Shown here in pieces: positions 36,301 through 43,923 of a stretch of DNA of 64,000 nt. Below the pieces are notes generated by a model, which was given only the letters and a program-made list of their open reading frames with translations, searched no databases and had not been told where the DNA came from. This stretch comes from DAOTKC01 sp035449045. Lineage in GTDB: Bacteria; Bacillota; Clostridia; Christensenellales; CAG-917. The translations under genes and the position numbers were made by a program. The number at the start of each line of letters is the position of its first letter. The first letter of the stretch is position 1. Location of the stretch: positions 1-64,000 of the forward strand of contig DAOTKC010000003.1 in assembly GCA_035449045.1 (NCBI GenBank), written 5' to 3'.

Positions 36301-36759
36301 GGAAAACAGTTCGTCGCCCTTTTCGTAGAAAAAGTCGAAGGCAAGCCGCGCGGCGCGGTTCTCGAGGATGGATTTTTCGCCCGCCGACATAATTTGAAAA
36401 TCGGGCGAAAGATTAAGCGGCTCGAAATATTCGCGCAGCATATCGAGGCAAAACGCGTGAACGGTCTTGATTTCGGCAAGCATGATTTCGTCGAGCTGAT
36501 TTAGCAAATACCCGCGCCTTGAGTCGTCCTTTTCGACTTTTGCGGCAAGATACAGGTTGACCGCCACCTTTTGGCGGATTTCAGCAGCGGCGGCATTGCC
36601 GAAGACAAGCACTAATATATTTTTCAAAGGAACGCCCGAGGCGACGGTGCGGACGATTTTTTCCACCATTGTCGTTGTCTTGCCAGTGCCCGCGGCTGCC
36701 GATACCAACAGCCTGCCGCGCTTTTCCACGGCGTAGCGTTGCCTCTCGTTAAGCTCCAT
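33343..36759 (-). CDS. addA: AddA helicase-nuclease subunit
   Basis: The UvrD-like 3'-5' helicase and nuclease half of AddAB, which resects double-strand breaks for recombination. Helicase motifs are clear: motif I 'VSAAAGTGKTTTMVEKI' near the N-terminus, 'YIFIDEYQDINPIQ' (motif II), 'FVGDIKQSIYGFR' (III), 'NYRSAPQIL' (IV), 'TIHKSKGLEYEVVFV' (V) and 'LFYVAMTRAKSKL' (VI). The C-terminal RecB-type nuclease has 'YHAVMEKI' and 'NIIVDYKAS' (D-x-K). I start at the ATG nine bases after GGAGG; it overlaps the last 11 bases of addB, the usual addB-addA coupling. About 1138 residues, normal. Confidence 0.95.
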   Translation of the reverse strand: MELNERQRYAVEKRGRLLVSAAAGTGKTTTMVEKIVRTVASGVPLKNILVLVFGNAAAAEIRQKVAVNLYLAAKVEKDDSRRGYLLNQLDEIMLAEIKTVHAFCLDMLREYFEPLNLSPDFQIMSAGEKSILENRAARLAFDFFYEKGDELFSELAYVIGGRKEDGLKKIIFELSAEADVRPDPEEFFERIQQNLAAIEKGAAGTIVLTDIKDVAAACAEAAADVLSYAGLKDSPKYYSAVSDTVQAAERVAAAAGFDGLAEALTFDFEKPNFQGGKCFLEESLKIYVRKFTNDFYDKYQGWKELYGSFEDMLARAKCSARYALKLIEAAKVYRKTLQEIKADAGKITFNDLERGGVRLVDMFGAELRERFKYIFIDEYQDINPIQEYIIGRLLGENTFFVGDIKQSIYGFRKASPELFLRRLNDYDRIGDGWELNQNYRSAPQILKFVNDVFDAAMTEKSCLIDYKRRGRFYIENEEKVDFGGVSVDLFIPERSEKSGKLIIEGVEKPYSVLSHPETEDGDEISAARAQGIFIAENIKSILGKKKPAGGFYDYGDFAVLYRSLSAPVKTILETLAELGVPIEAASAEEETREESELLALLAAVDNPRQDIPLGAYLLSPFGGLSDADILRARTLELERGEERGCLYDCLKKYSCCDEKLSAALSRFENVRFKSGYKNVHDFISGVISDCGYEAAVLARPAGVAALKTVHRFLKAAEDSDAASPHAFLEAYDKIKEDEKKQNRERGGGGNTVTATTIHKSKGLEYEVVFVPEINENIKFNTGSEKFLIEDGSLIGAGEIFGIKYFDKDRKIMRDSLFLDAAKTLANKRAVREEMRLFYVAMTRAKSKLFLLGKYSEKPAGRLTEFKCFNDFLLPSMPKIESIVTVHDAATLSPALITSAPLVLDLTERGEESPYAKKFKEVFEFKYPYISSTTLASKFTVTELNEKAREAVKESINGDVESEAEKLIALSAEAPRADGRAEGTAYHAVMEKIPFELDSEEEIASFIEKLVLEGVLTAEAAALVRPSDILRCLRSDLIKLAKFSKCYREKPFMMYVPASKILATDSADKVLVQGVIDLLILGERNIIVDYKASLKSIDELINSYKQQLYLYKTAVKAAINANIDELALFSLKDGKTVFI

Positions 36760-39700
36760 CGCCCTTCCCTCCGCATTTATTTTCGCCGTCAAAATCAGGC
36801 CTTGCTTCCTCTCCTTCGAAAACTAAAAAAGTATCGCTTTCGCCTAAGGCGCCGGCGGTTTTTTCGGATTTTTCGGGATAGTATATCGAGCACGCCGCCT
36901 CGGCGGCGCTATCCTCAACCGCTTCAAAATCCTCTCTAATTTTTACGCCGAGCCCCGAAAACGCGGCGGCGCCGTCCTCGTTTGCCCACGCAAACGATTT
37001 TACTTTGAAAACGGCTTTTGAACGCGGCCGCCTCAATTCCTCGACGCAAAGGCCGAGGTAGTCGCAGTGTTTGCAGCAGTCGCCGATCGGCGAGGGCGCG
37101 ATGCTGCCCGCCGCGATCTCCTCCGCTGCGCCGGCAATCAGCTCCTCAACGTATTTTATTTCGCCCAAAAGCTCCTTTTCGCCGATAAAGCCATCGGCTT
37201 TTTTGACGGGAAGAAGCGTTTTTGAAAAGTCAGGATAAACCGAGTCGATGTCCGACGCGCCCTCGGGGCCGGCGACGCGGCCGGTATATCGCCGAAGCTT
37301 GCCGTCATCGCTCGAAAACTTGCTTTCGACGGGAATATAAAACAGTCCCGCCGGTCTTAAACCCGTCGCGTTTATGACGGCGGCGGCATAGATGTAAATT
37401 TGAATTTTCAGCCCTAAATACGCCTGCGAAAGCGAAAACTCGGAGGCTTTTTGGCTGGATTTGTAATCAAAAATAAGCATTTTGTCGCCGTAAACGTCGA
37501 CGCGGTCAATTCTGCCGATAAGCTTGAGCTTGCCGAAAGCGGTGTCGACGACGGCGGGCGGTATCTCATCGCCTCCGATTTTCACCTCTAAATATTTGGG
37601 CATAAATTTTGAGCGCTTAAGGTATCCCGAAAGCTCTATGAAAATTTCGGCGCATTCCTCCCCCAGCCTTTTCATAGTCGCCCTCTCGGCGGCGGAATTT
37701 AAAAAGTGGGGATATTTATTCTTTATCAAAGAGTCGAAAATTTTATTTGCCAAATCCTTGAGCTCGGACTCGGAAAGAATAAACCCATTTTTCATTTTCA
37801 TCGCCGCACCGAATGCCGACTGTAAAAATGCGTGGATGATATTTCCCATCATTAGCGCGTCGAGTTTGGATTCATCGCGCTTTTTGAGCCCGAGATAATA
37901 AGTGAGGAAATGTTTATAGGGGCAGGTGAAATAGGTTTCCATTCTGGCTGCGCTCAGCGCGCCGCCCAACGGCGGCAGCGCGCCGATTTTTTTAGCCGCG
38001 GCAGGCATAGCCGCAAGCGCTTTCTTCCGCTCCATGGAAAGCAAAGGATAAACGGCTTCGTAGGGCGCCGCCAAGTGCTTGGGGAGGCGCTCCGACGCTG
38101 CCGTCATAATCTCGTGGTAGGCGTTTTCGGGCGTGGCGAAAAAGTGGGCGAAATCGGCAATTTCGCGCTCGGATGGCGAAGCCGAGGCTTTGGGCGCGTT
38201 TATTAGCTCCTGAGTGAGCGGCGAGCCGTCGGCATGAATAAACAGGTTTTCAAACTCGTTAAAGAGTGTTGACGGACGCCTGAATTCGCCGTTTTGGCCG
38301 AGGTCGGAGGCCGTTACGTAAATTTTTTCCTTAGGCTTCGCTAGAAGCTGTATTAAAAAGAATATTTCGTCCTTGGCCGAAGTCAGGCGCGTTGAAAACA
38401 GCGGACGGCCGGTATTTAAGAAGGCGGCCTCCTCGGCGTCGGTGATGACGGAAGCGCCCTTGACTTCTCTCGGAATCTTTCCCTCGTGCGCGCCGACGAC
38501 GAACATGGTGTTGACGTCGGCATAGCGGCTCTCGCCCATCTCGCCGATGAAGACGCAGTCGGCATACATGGGAATGAGCGCGACTTCGAGCGCCGAAACC
38601 GCCGACGCGAACATATCGCAAAACAACTTGAATTTTTCGCGGCGCTCGCCGAAAACCGCTTCGATTTCGGAAAACAAAAGCTTAAGCTTGCCGTCGACCT
38701 GCTCTAAGCATTCGGCGTAAAATCGGCTGTCCACCCGCACTTGCTCTATGTAGTCGGCAAGCTTTTTTTCATATCCGAGCTTTTCCAAAAACTCCTTGGA
38801 AAGTCTGACAAACTCATGTCCCGCGATTACGCGGTTTTTAACCGAAATAAATCCACTCAAGGCGTCCGACATTAAAGCGCGCGCCGCCTCCGCCGACTCG
38901 GCCTCTTCACCGCCCGCCGTAAAGGGTGCTGAAAAGCGGGAGCGGTCGACGTTGTATTTCAAAACATAGTTTTCCAAGCTGTCGGAATCGACGCCGAGCA
39001 AGGGGTTTTTGACAAACTCGAGCACGGCGGAGCGCTCCAAATCGGTCTCGACGGCCTTATGCGCCGAAAGCAGCAACCTTATGCCCGCCTGCCATGCGAG
39101 CTTTTCTTTTTTGTCGATAAAAAAGGGTATGCCGAAGCGCTTGAAAACGCGCTTGAATATCGCGGAGTATTCCTCGAGGTCGCCGGCCACTACGACAAAA
39201 TCCTTATATCGCCTGCCTTCCTCGACGACGCCCCGCCTTATTGCCGCCGCAATATATGCAGTTTCGCGCTCGATATCGGAAAAGCGGAGGAGTTTTATGC
39301 TGTCGGTCTCCACAGGCTTGACATCGCCGAAAGAATATAGGTTGTGGGCAATTTGGAAAGGAACCGCTTTGAGCCTCGCGAAGCGCTCCGCGACTTCCGT
39401 TTTTATGCCCGCCGTTTCCATGATGTATTTTAGCTTTTCATAGGTGCGGTTGGGATAGAGCCGCTTATTGCTGCCGTAAAAATTGACGACGAGCGCGACG
39501 GAGAGAGAGCGCGCTTTGGTTGCCAGTTTTGCTATCACCTCATATTCGGGCGAGGAAAACTCGAAAAAGTCGCAGACGTAGACGTTTGCGGGGAAGTCGG
39601 TCATTTCCTCTATCGCTTTGGCGAGCCCGATAAGGCGGGAGCTGGCATCTGAAAATCCGTCCTCAAGCGCCGATACGTAGGCATCATAAATAATCGCGAG

Positions 39701-40147
39701 GTCTTTAAGTTTTTTCGACGCCGATTTTTCGGCCGCTTTTGCGGCCTCTAAAATATCCACAGCCGAAAAACCGCTGTTTCGGAGCGCCGACACCGCAGTA
39801 AGAATCTCTTTGGCAAACGCCGGAGACCTTAAACCGCTCTTAAAATAAACGAGCTTTCCCGCGTTGTCGGAGAGCACCTTCGCCATCAGCATGACTGCGC
39901 CCTCGGGCGAAAGGCAGCGGGATTGCGCGCGGTTTTGATATTTCATGGCGAGCCGCCGAAAGCCCGCCACCTCTATATCAAGCGCACACTCCGTTTTCAG
40001 CGAAGTCAAAATGCCTTTTTCAACGTTCATGGTAAATTCGTCGGGAACGATAATCAAATGGTTGCCGCCTTCCGCTCTTCTTTTTTTAAGCTCGGCGACA
40101 ATTCCCTCGTAAGCGTCGTAAAAGGTATTTGAGAGATAAATCTTCAT
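36749..40147 (-). CDS. addB: AddB helicase-nuclease subunit, Walker A not evident
   Basis: The partner of AddA with an inactive helicase fold and a second nuclease. The C-terminal nuclease and iron-sulfur region is intact: first cysteine in 'YFTCPYKHFLTYYLGL', motif 'MLIFDYKSSQKA', and the last three in 'CCKHCDYLGLCVEE'. The middle holds 'MFVVGAHEGKIPREVKG'. The N-terminus begins 'MKIYLSNTFYDAYEG' where B. subtilis AddB has a GRSGSGKT-like Walker A, so ATP binding is probably lost. The promoter lies so close that the message would start at the ATG itself; no Shine-Dalgarno is present. Confidence 0.92.
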   Translation of the reverse strand: MKIYLSNTFYDAYEGIVAELKKRRAEGGNHLIIVPDEFTMNVEKGILTSLKTECALDIEVAGFRRLAMKYQNRAQSRCLSPEGAVMLMAKVLSDNAGKLVYFKSGLRSPAFAKEILTAVSALRNSGFSAVDILEAAKAAEKSASKKLKDLAIIYDAYVSALEDGFSDASSRLIGLAKAIEEMTDFPANVYVCDFFEFSSPEYEVIAKLATKARSLSVALVVNFYGSNKRLYPNRTYEKLKYIMETAGIKTEVAERFARLKAVPFQIAHNLYSFGDVKPVETDSIKLLRFSDIERETAYIAAAIRRGVVEEGRRYKDFVVVAGDLEEYSAIFKRVFKRFGIPFFIDKKEKLAWQAGIRLLLSAHKAVETDLERSAVLEFVKNPLLGVDSDSLENYVLKYNVDRSRFSAPFTAGGEEAESAEAARALMSDALSGFISVKNRVIAGHEFVRLSKEFLEKLGYEKKLADYIEQVRVDSRFYAECLEQVDGKLKLLFSEIEAVFGERREKFKLFCDMFASAVSALEVALIPMYADCVFIGEMGESRYADVNTMFVVGAHEGKIPREVKGASVITDAEEAAFLNTGRPLFSTRLTSAKDEIFFLIQLLAKPKEKIYVTASDLGQNGEFRRPSTLFNEFENLFIHADGSPLTQELINAPKASASPSEREIADFAHFFATPENAYHEIMTAASERLPKHLAAPYEAVYPLLSMERKKALAAMPAAAKKIGALPPLGGALSAARMETYFTCPYKHFLTYYLGLKKRDESKLDALMMGNIIHAFLQSAFGAAMKMKNGFILSESELKDLANKIFDSLIKNKYPHFLNSAAERATMKRLGEECAEIFIELSGYLKRSKFMPKYLEVKIGGDEIPPAVVDTAFGKLKLIGRIDRVDVYGDKMLIFDYKSSQKASEFSLSQAYLGLKIQIYIYAAAVINATGLRPAGLFYIPVESKFSSDDGKLRRYTGRVAGPEGASDIDSVYPDFSKTLLPVKKADGFIGEKELLGEIKYVEELIAGAAEEIAAGSIAPSPIGDCCKHCDYLGLCVEELRRPRSKAVFKVKSFAWANEDGAAAFSGLGVKIREDFEAVEDSAAEAACSIYYPEKSEKTAGALGESDTFLVFEGEEARPDFDGENKCGGKGDGA

Positions 40148-40153
40148 ACAAAA

Positions 40154-40182
40154 ATTTTAACACAGCTTATCCGCTTTCACAA
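40154..40182 (-). promoter_or_regulatory. Promoter giving a leaderless addB transcript
   Basis: TTGTGA (40177-40182), 17-base spacer, TG-T-TAAAAT (-10 at 40154-40159) on the minus strand. The seventh base after the -10 is the A of the addB ATG. Confidence 0.65.
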
Positions 40183-40226
40183 CCACGAACGGCTAAAAAT
40201 TCAAAACTACAAGGCCCGTCATATCA

Positions 40227-40255
40227 TTGCCTAACCGAGCGAATGGTGATATAAT
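40227..40255 (+). promoter_or_regulatory. Promoter of the lipoprotein gene
   Basis: TTGCCT (40227-40232), 17-base spacer, TATAAT (40250-40255), with TG extension. Start near 40262 leaves a 12-base leader without a ribosome site. Confidence 0.68.
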
Positions 40256-40273
40256 GTTCTTTAATATTGATTT

Positions 40274-41119
40274 ATGAAGAAAACATTTTATTTATCGGCA
40301 TTAATAGTTCTTACACTCGCGCTGGCGTTTTCGTTTTCGGCCTGCTCGGCGACGCCCGTCGAAAAGCGCATGGCGGCGGCCTGGGGGCCTTACGAGCGGC
40401 TGACCTATGACGTTATCGAGGACGGCGAAATCATAGGAAGCTACGTCTCGACCATCGAGAGCATTGAAAACATCGGCGGCATACCTTTAAAAATCAACGG
40501 CGTGCAAATTTCATTCACGGCGGGTTATTTGATAAAAACCGAGCTTACGATAGGCAATACAAAATGCTACGGCGAGGTTTTCATTCACAAAATCAATAAC
40601 AATCAGATTTTCCGCCCCGAGGCGAGCCTTTTCAAAAAGGAAGTCGACGGCGAAATCACCGAGTCGACCTATATCAAGTATGAAAACGGCTCGGCTAAAG
40701 TGACCGCCGCAAAAAACGGCGACACTCAAAACTACGACGTCAAGCTGAAGTCTGTATTTTTCGATAATTTGAGCATCTACTATGTTCTTCGAGCTATGCC
40801 CTTTGAGGAAGGCGCGGCCAGCCTTACCTTCCTCGTTCCTCTCTCGGACGGCTCCGCCGCCAAAATGACGGCGTCCACATCCGCTGCCGCCCCTTTGAGC
40901 GGAATAGGCGCGTCAGCTTATTTTTCGGGCGCGGAGAGCGTGGATGCCTACTTGACTTCTTTGAGCCGCTCCACTTTCGTGCCGGGCGTCAGCTACTACG
41001 TTTGCTTCGCCAAACCTAACGCCGCCGCAGACGGAGCCGAGGTGAAAAAAGCGCCGCTGAAAATCATCGAAAACACTGTCACCTATATGCTGAAAGAAAT
41101 AAAAACATCTCGCGGGTAG
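40274..41119 (+). CDS. Lipoprotein of unknown function
   Basis: This 281-residue protein starts MKKTFYLSALIVLTLALAF and ends its signal at 'FSAC', a lipobox with the Cys at residue 24, so it should be anchored to the outer face of the membrane. The mature part is beta-rich and has two similar halves separated near residue 150, each with segments such as 'ERLTYDVIEDGEIIGSY' and 'GAASLTFLVPLSDG'. I recognise no enzyme motif. It lies back to back with addB and has its own promoter; its leader is only about 12 bases with no Shine-Dalgarno. Confidence 0.68.
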   Translation: MKKTFYLSALIVLTLALAFSFSACSATPVEKRMAAAWGPYERLTYDVIEDGEIIGSYVSTIESIENIGGIPLKINGVQISFTAGYLIKTELTIGNTKCYGEVFIHKINNNQIFRPEASLFKKEVDGEITESTYIKYENGSAKVTAAKNGDTQNYDVKLKSVFFDNLSIYYVLRAMPFEEGAASLTFLVPLSDGSAAKMTASTSAAAPLSGIGASAYFSGAESVDAYLTSLSRSTFVPGVSYYVCFAKPNAAADGAEVKKAPLKIIENTVTYMLKEIKTSRG

Positions 41120-41224
41120 TCCGATTATAATCGGTGCAGGTTATTTCCTAAACCCGATTACTTTTAACCATTTGCAAAACCATTTATAAAAGCTAAACCA
41201 TAATAAGAATCTATTGATTTGAAA

Positions 41225-41256
41225 AATACTCCCGAGGCCAAACGGGAGTATTTTTT
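41225..41256. terminator. Intrinsic terminator downstream of the lipoprotein gene
   Basis: AATACTCCCG, 8-base loop, CGGGAGTATT, followed by Ts: a perfect 10-bp stem. It isolates the lipoprotein gene from the small-protein pair. Confidence 0.8.
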
Positions 41257-41405
41257 GTTTATTATCAAATATTTAGATGAATTTTTCGCTCTTTTTTCCC
41301 GCGTTATATTACGCCAATTATTTCTAGATATATTTGAGCCGCTCCGGGTATAAAAAACGTCGCGAATTGAGAAAATTATAGTGTATTCCAAAAAAGGAGG
41401 AAGCT

Positions 41406-41555
41406 ATGCCAGCAAAAATCTTTAAGACAGGCGAAAAACCCGGTGTGGGCAAATATTCCTGCACCAACTGCGGCACCGACGTCACGATGTCCAACGCGAC
41501 TTCCAAGATGCCGCCCTGCCCCAAGTGCACCAACAACGAATTTACCAGAGTTTAA
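41406..41555 (+). CDS. 49-residue zinc-ribbon protein
   Basis: Too short for most gene finders but well supported. AGGAGG stands six bases before the ATG. The product MPAKIFKTGEKPGVGKYSC... has two CxxC knuckles, C19-x2-C22 ('YSCTNCGTD') and C38-x2-C41 ('PPCPKCTNN'), spaced as in a rubredoxin-like or zinc-beta-ribbon fold. Homologous small zinc-ribbon proteins with the same 'GxYxCxxCG...PPCPxC' plan are widespread in Firmicutes and are of unknown role. It is followed after 27 bases by a second micro-protein gene. Confidence 0.82.
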   Translation: MPAKIFKTGEKPGVGKYSCTNCGTDVTMSNATSKMPPCPKCTNNEFTRV

Positions 41556-41582
41556 TTAAAAAATAAAAAAGGAGTAAAAATC

Positions 41583-41732
41583 ATGCCTAACCAAAAACAA
41601 GAAAACAAGACCAACAACAAAACCCAGCAACGCGGAAACGAAAACAAGACCAACCAAAAGGCCGGCAACAAGACCGAAGGCAAAACGGAAGGCAAGACCG
41701 AAGGCAGAACCAACAATAAAGGTATGAAGTAA
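41583..41732 (+). CDS. 49-residue low-complexity basic protein with EGKT repeats
   Basis: AGGAG precedes the ATG by seven bases. The product has only hydrophilic residues (Asn, Lys, Thr, Glu, Gly, Gln), no Cys, no Trp, one Ala and no hydrophobic run. The second half repeats TEGK-TEGK-TEGR, framed by NKT and NNK units. It must be disordered. Composition recalls hydrophilins or small spore or stress proteins, but no family motif fits. It shares an apparent transcript with the zinc-ribbon gene and is ended by a good terminator. Confidence 0.65.
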   Translation: MPNQKQENKTNNKTQQRGNENKTNQKAGNKTEGKTEGKTEGRTNNKGMK

Positions 41733-41773
41733 TTCAAACGTAAAGACTAATTCCGCAAGATAGCGGGAAAAAC

Positions 41774-41804
41774 AAAAATTCGGGCAGTAATGCCCGAATT
41801 TTTT
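41774..41804 (+). terminator. Terminator of the small-protein pair
   Basis: AAAAATTCGGGCA, GTAA loop, TGCCCGAATTTTTT: a long perfect stem with a U tract. Confidence 0.88.
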
Positions 41805-41938
41805 ATGCAACGACGGTTGATTTAATTATTGATATTAAAAAATCTTAACAATTATTAGTTTTATTTTTTACCGATATATGTTTGATATTTATTCTTTCGG
41901 TAGCCCAACGAAGCAAAATGCATTTTAACACATTTGGG

Positions 41939-42868
41939 TTATTTGTTTTTCCTAAGCAGCGCCAAAACGTTTTCAAGATAGTCGGGAAGGGGCGCGGTAA
42001 AGGTCATTTCTTCTCCCGAAGCGGGATGGGTAAAACTCAAGCGGGCGGCGTGAAGAAGTTGTCCGGATAAATTGAAATCGTCCTTTTTGCCGTAAACGGT
42101 ATCGCCTACCACGGGATGGCCGATATATTTTGAGTGAACCCTTATCTGATGGGTGCGGCCGGTCATAAGCTCGAACTCGGCGAAGGTATATGCAGAAAAC
42201 CGCTCTAAAACTTTATATTTGGTAGCCGCCGCTTTGCCGTCCTTTACCACCGCCATCGTCTTTCGGTCGCGCGGGTTCCTTCCTATCGGCGCATCTACTA
42301 TTCCCTCGTCATTTTTTAAAACGCCGTCCAAAAGAGCGAGATAAATCCGCTTGGCGCTCTTCGTAGCAATCTGGCGGGCAAGGCTTCGGTGCGCGGCGTC
42401 GGTCTTTGCCACTACCAAAAGCCCCGAGGTGTTTTTGTCGAGCCTGTGGACAATGCCGGGACGGATGACGCCGTTTATTCCGCTCAAACTTCCCAGCCGA
42501 AATAACAGCGCATTGACCAAGGTGTGGCTCTTGGACGTCGGCGAGGGATGGACGGTCAAGCCTTGTTGCTTATTGACGACGGCAAGCTGGTCGTCCTCGT
42601 AAACTATGTCGATGGGGATATCCTCGGGAGTTAAATCAAGCTCCTCGGGCTCGGGCAGATAGAGTGTCAGAATGTCGCCCGCTTTTACCAAATATGATAT
42701 TTTAATTTGCTTTTCGTCGAGATAAAGTCCGAATTCGGATGAAACCGTCTTAATTTGCGAGCGCGAAATGTTCGAAACCGCGGCTATAAAACTGTCCGCC
42801 CTCATGCCTTTGTGTTCCTCTTCGGCGGCAAACACCAGCCTTTCCAAAGCCCTGTCCGAGGCGTCCAT
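41939..42868 (-). CDS. RluD-family 23S rRNA pseudouridine synthase
   Basis: Isomerises uridines in large-subunit rRNA. An S4 RNA-binding domain (about 15-75, 'GMRADSFIAAVSNISRSQIK') precedes the catalytic domain with 'VVNKQQGLTVHPSPT' and the active-site 'PGIVHRLDKNTSGLLVVA' (Asp in HRLD), then 'GRTHQIRVHSKYIGHPVVGD'. I start at the ATG one base after the lspA stop, giving 309 residues; a longer frame upstream is only lspA read in another frame. Which of the rluB/C/D sites it modifies cannot be told. The lspA-rluD pair is a standard Firmicutes arrangement. Confidence 0.92.
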   Translation of the reverse strand: MDASDRALERLVFAAEEEHKGMRADSFIAAVSNISRSQIKTVSSEFGLYLDEKQIKISYLVKAGDILTLYLPEPEELDLTPEDIPIDIVYEDDQLAVVNKQQGLTVHPSPTSKSHTLVNALLFRLGSLSGINGVIRPGIVHRLDKNTSGLLVVAKTDAAHRSLARQIATKSAKRIYLALLDGVLKNDEGIVDAPIGRNPRDRKTMAVVKDGKAAATKYKVLERFSAYTFAEFELMTGRTHQIRVHSKYIGHPVVGDTVYGKKDDFNLSGQLLHAARLSFTHPASGEEMTFTAPLPDYLENVLALLRKNK

Positions 42869-42869
42869 T

Positions 42870-43487
42870 TCAGCCGCTCTCCCCGTCCGAAGCCGCACTT
42901 TCGGACTCTTCGCTTTCGTCCTCAATCGGGGTGCCGTTGTCGCCGAAACAGGCTTCGGCGTCGCTTCCCATCCCGTCTTCGGCGCTGTTATTTGCCGAGG
43001 CGGCGGCTTTCTTTTTTTGAGCGTCCTTAACGACGGCGACCGCAAGCGATAAAATCAGTAAAACGGCACCCACCGTAATGCAGGTGTCGGCGACGTTGAA
43101 TATCGCGAAATCAATAAACTGAAAATTGAAAAAATCCCGGACGTAGCCGAACTTTATTCTGTCGACCAAGTTGCCTATTCCGCCGGCGAGAATGACTACT
43201 AAGGGTAACCTTATATATTTTTTTTCTTTTCTCGCGACTACTAAATAAACCAAAAGCGCGGCCATGGCAATCGCGGTAAGCACGATGAGCGCCACCGTGC
43301 CGTTAGAAAAAAGCCCGAAGGATGCGCCGGTGTTCTCGGTGTATCGAAGCTCGATGACGCCCTTAATCAGCGGATGGCTCCTCGTCGCCTTTTCCGCCAA
43401 AAACGCGCTGATATAGTGCTTGGACACCAAATCCGCGGTGAGCAACAGCGCAAATATAACTATTTCAACAATAAAAAAAATCATCAA
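42870..43487 (-). CDS. lspA: Lipoprotein signal peptidase II with acidic tail
   Basis: Cleaves lipoprotein signal peptides in the membrane. Four helices and the catalytic aspartates D109 ('GGIGNLVDRI') and D134 ('IFNVADTCIT') are present, with 'YTENTGASFGLF' before them. After residue 155 there is an unusual extension of about 45 residues that is mostly Glu, Asp, Ser and Ala ('EDESEESESAASDGESG'). Its substrates in this window include the DUF4349 protein and other lipobox proteins. The ATG overlaps the sepF stop. Confidence 0.93.
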   Translation of the reverse strand: MMIFFIVEIVIFALLLTADLVSKHYISAFLAEKATRSHPLIKGVIELRYTENTGASFGLFSNGTVALIVLTAIAMAALLVYLVVARKEKKYIRLPLVVILAGGIGNLVDRIKFGYVRDFFNFQFIDFAIFNVADTCITVGAVLLILSLAVAVVKDAQKKKAAASANNSAEDGMGSDAEACFGDNGTPIEDESEESESAASDGESG

Positions 43488-43777
43488 TCCCCCGTATCGC
43501 GTCCGCAGCGCGCCGTAAGTAAAAACATCCTGCCCTTAAGCCGCTTTATGCCGCCGCTCAAGGCGTAAACCGCGCCGCTTAAAATGTTCATAGCCTTTTC
43601 GGCGGAGTCCAGACTGAGTTCGGAAAAATCCACAATCGCCTGCTCTCCCCTCTTGAGGCTGTTTATTATCTGCTCGGCCTCGTCAAGGCTCTTTATGCTA
43701 AAGACCGAAACGATATCCCGCTCGTCGGTTGCCGCGCCCGGGCTCTTTTTGCCCCCGAAGATTTTATTGGTGTTCAT
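43484..43777 (-). CDS. sepF: Cell-division protein SepF
   Basis: SepF links FtsZ to the membrane and aligns filaments. This 97-residue copy has the SepF core: 'DIVSVFSIKSLDEAEQIINSLKRGEQAIVDFSEL', 'AEKAMNILSGAVYALSGGIKRL', and the final 'MFLLTA'. The N-terminal amphipathic membrane-targeting helix is very short or missing ('MNTNKIFGGKK'), so membrane binding may be weak. I start at the ATG four bases after GGAGGA; extra in-frame codons upstream are non-coding. It is placed between yggS and lspA, as in many Firmicutes. Confidence 0.88.
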   Translation of the reverse strand: MNTNKIFGGKKSPGAATDERDIVSVFSIKSLDEAEQIINSLKRGEQAIVDFSELSLDSAEKAMNILSGAVYALSGGIKRLKGRMFLLTARCGRDTGD

Positions 43778-43896
43778 AAAATCCTCCCAAATTGCGATTA
43801 TTACCGCAAATCGGGCGGCGCTTTTCATTGGTGGCCGAGCCTCGCCCGGCACTTTTTATCTGGCAATAACTGTTTTTTACTCGTCCGCACAGCCCT

Positions 43897-43913
43897 ATCG
43901 GTAACTTACCGAT
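43897..43913. promoter_or_regulatory. Perfect palindrome between yggS and sepF
   Basis: ATCGGTAA-C-TTACCGAT: 8-base arms with a single central base. The loop is too small for a hairpin, so a protein-binding site is more plausible than an RNA structure. Confidence 0.4.
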
Positions 43914-43923
43914 CGGAATTATT

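Noticed and set aside
5336..41249. A 14-base word (ACTCCCGTTTGGCC at 5336-5349) whose inverse occurs in the terminator at 41236-41249
   Set aside because: About this many 14-base matches are expected by chance in 64 kb on two strands; the first copy has no partner arm.
42869..43045. 59 extra N-terminal residues for the RluD-type protein
   Set aside because: They are the lspA tail read in another frame, full of Arg and Pro; the ATG just after the lspA stop gives the normal family start.
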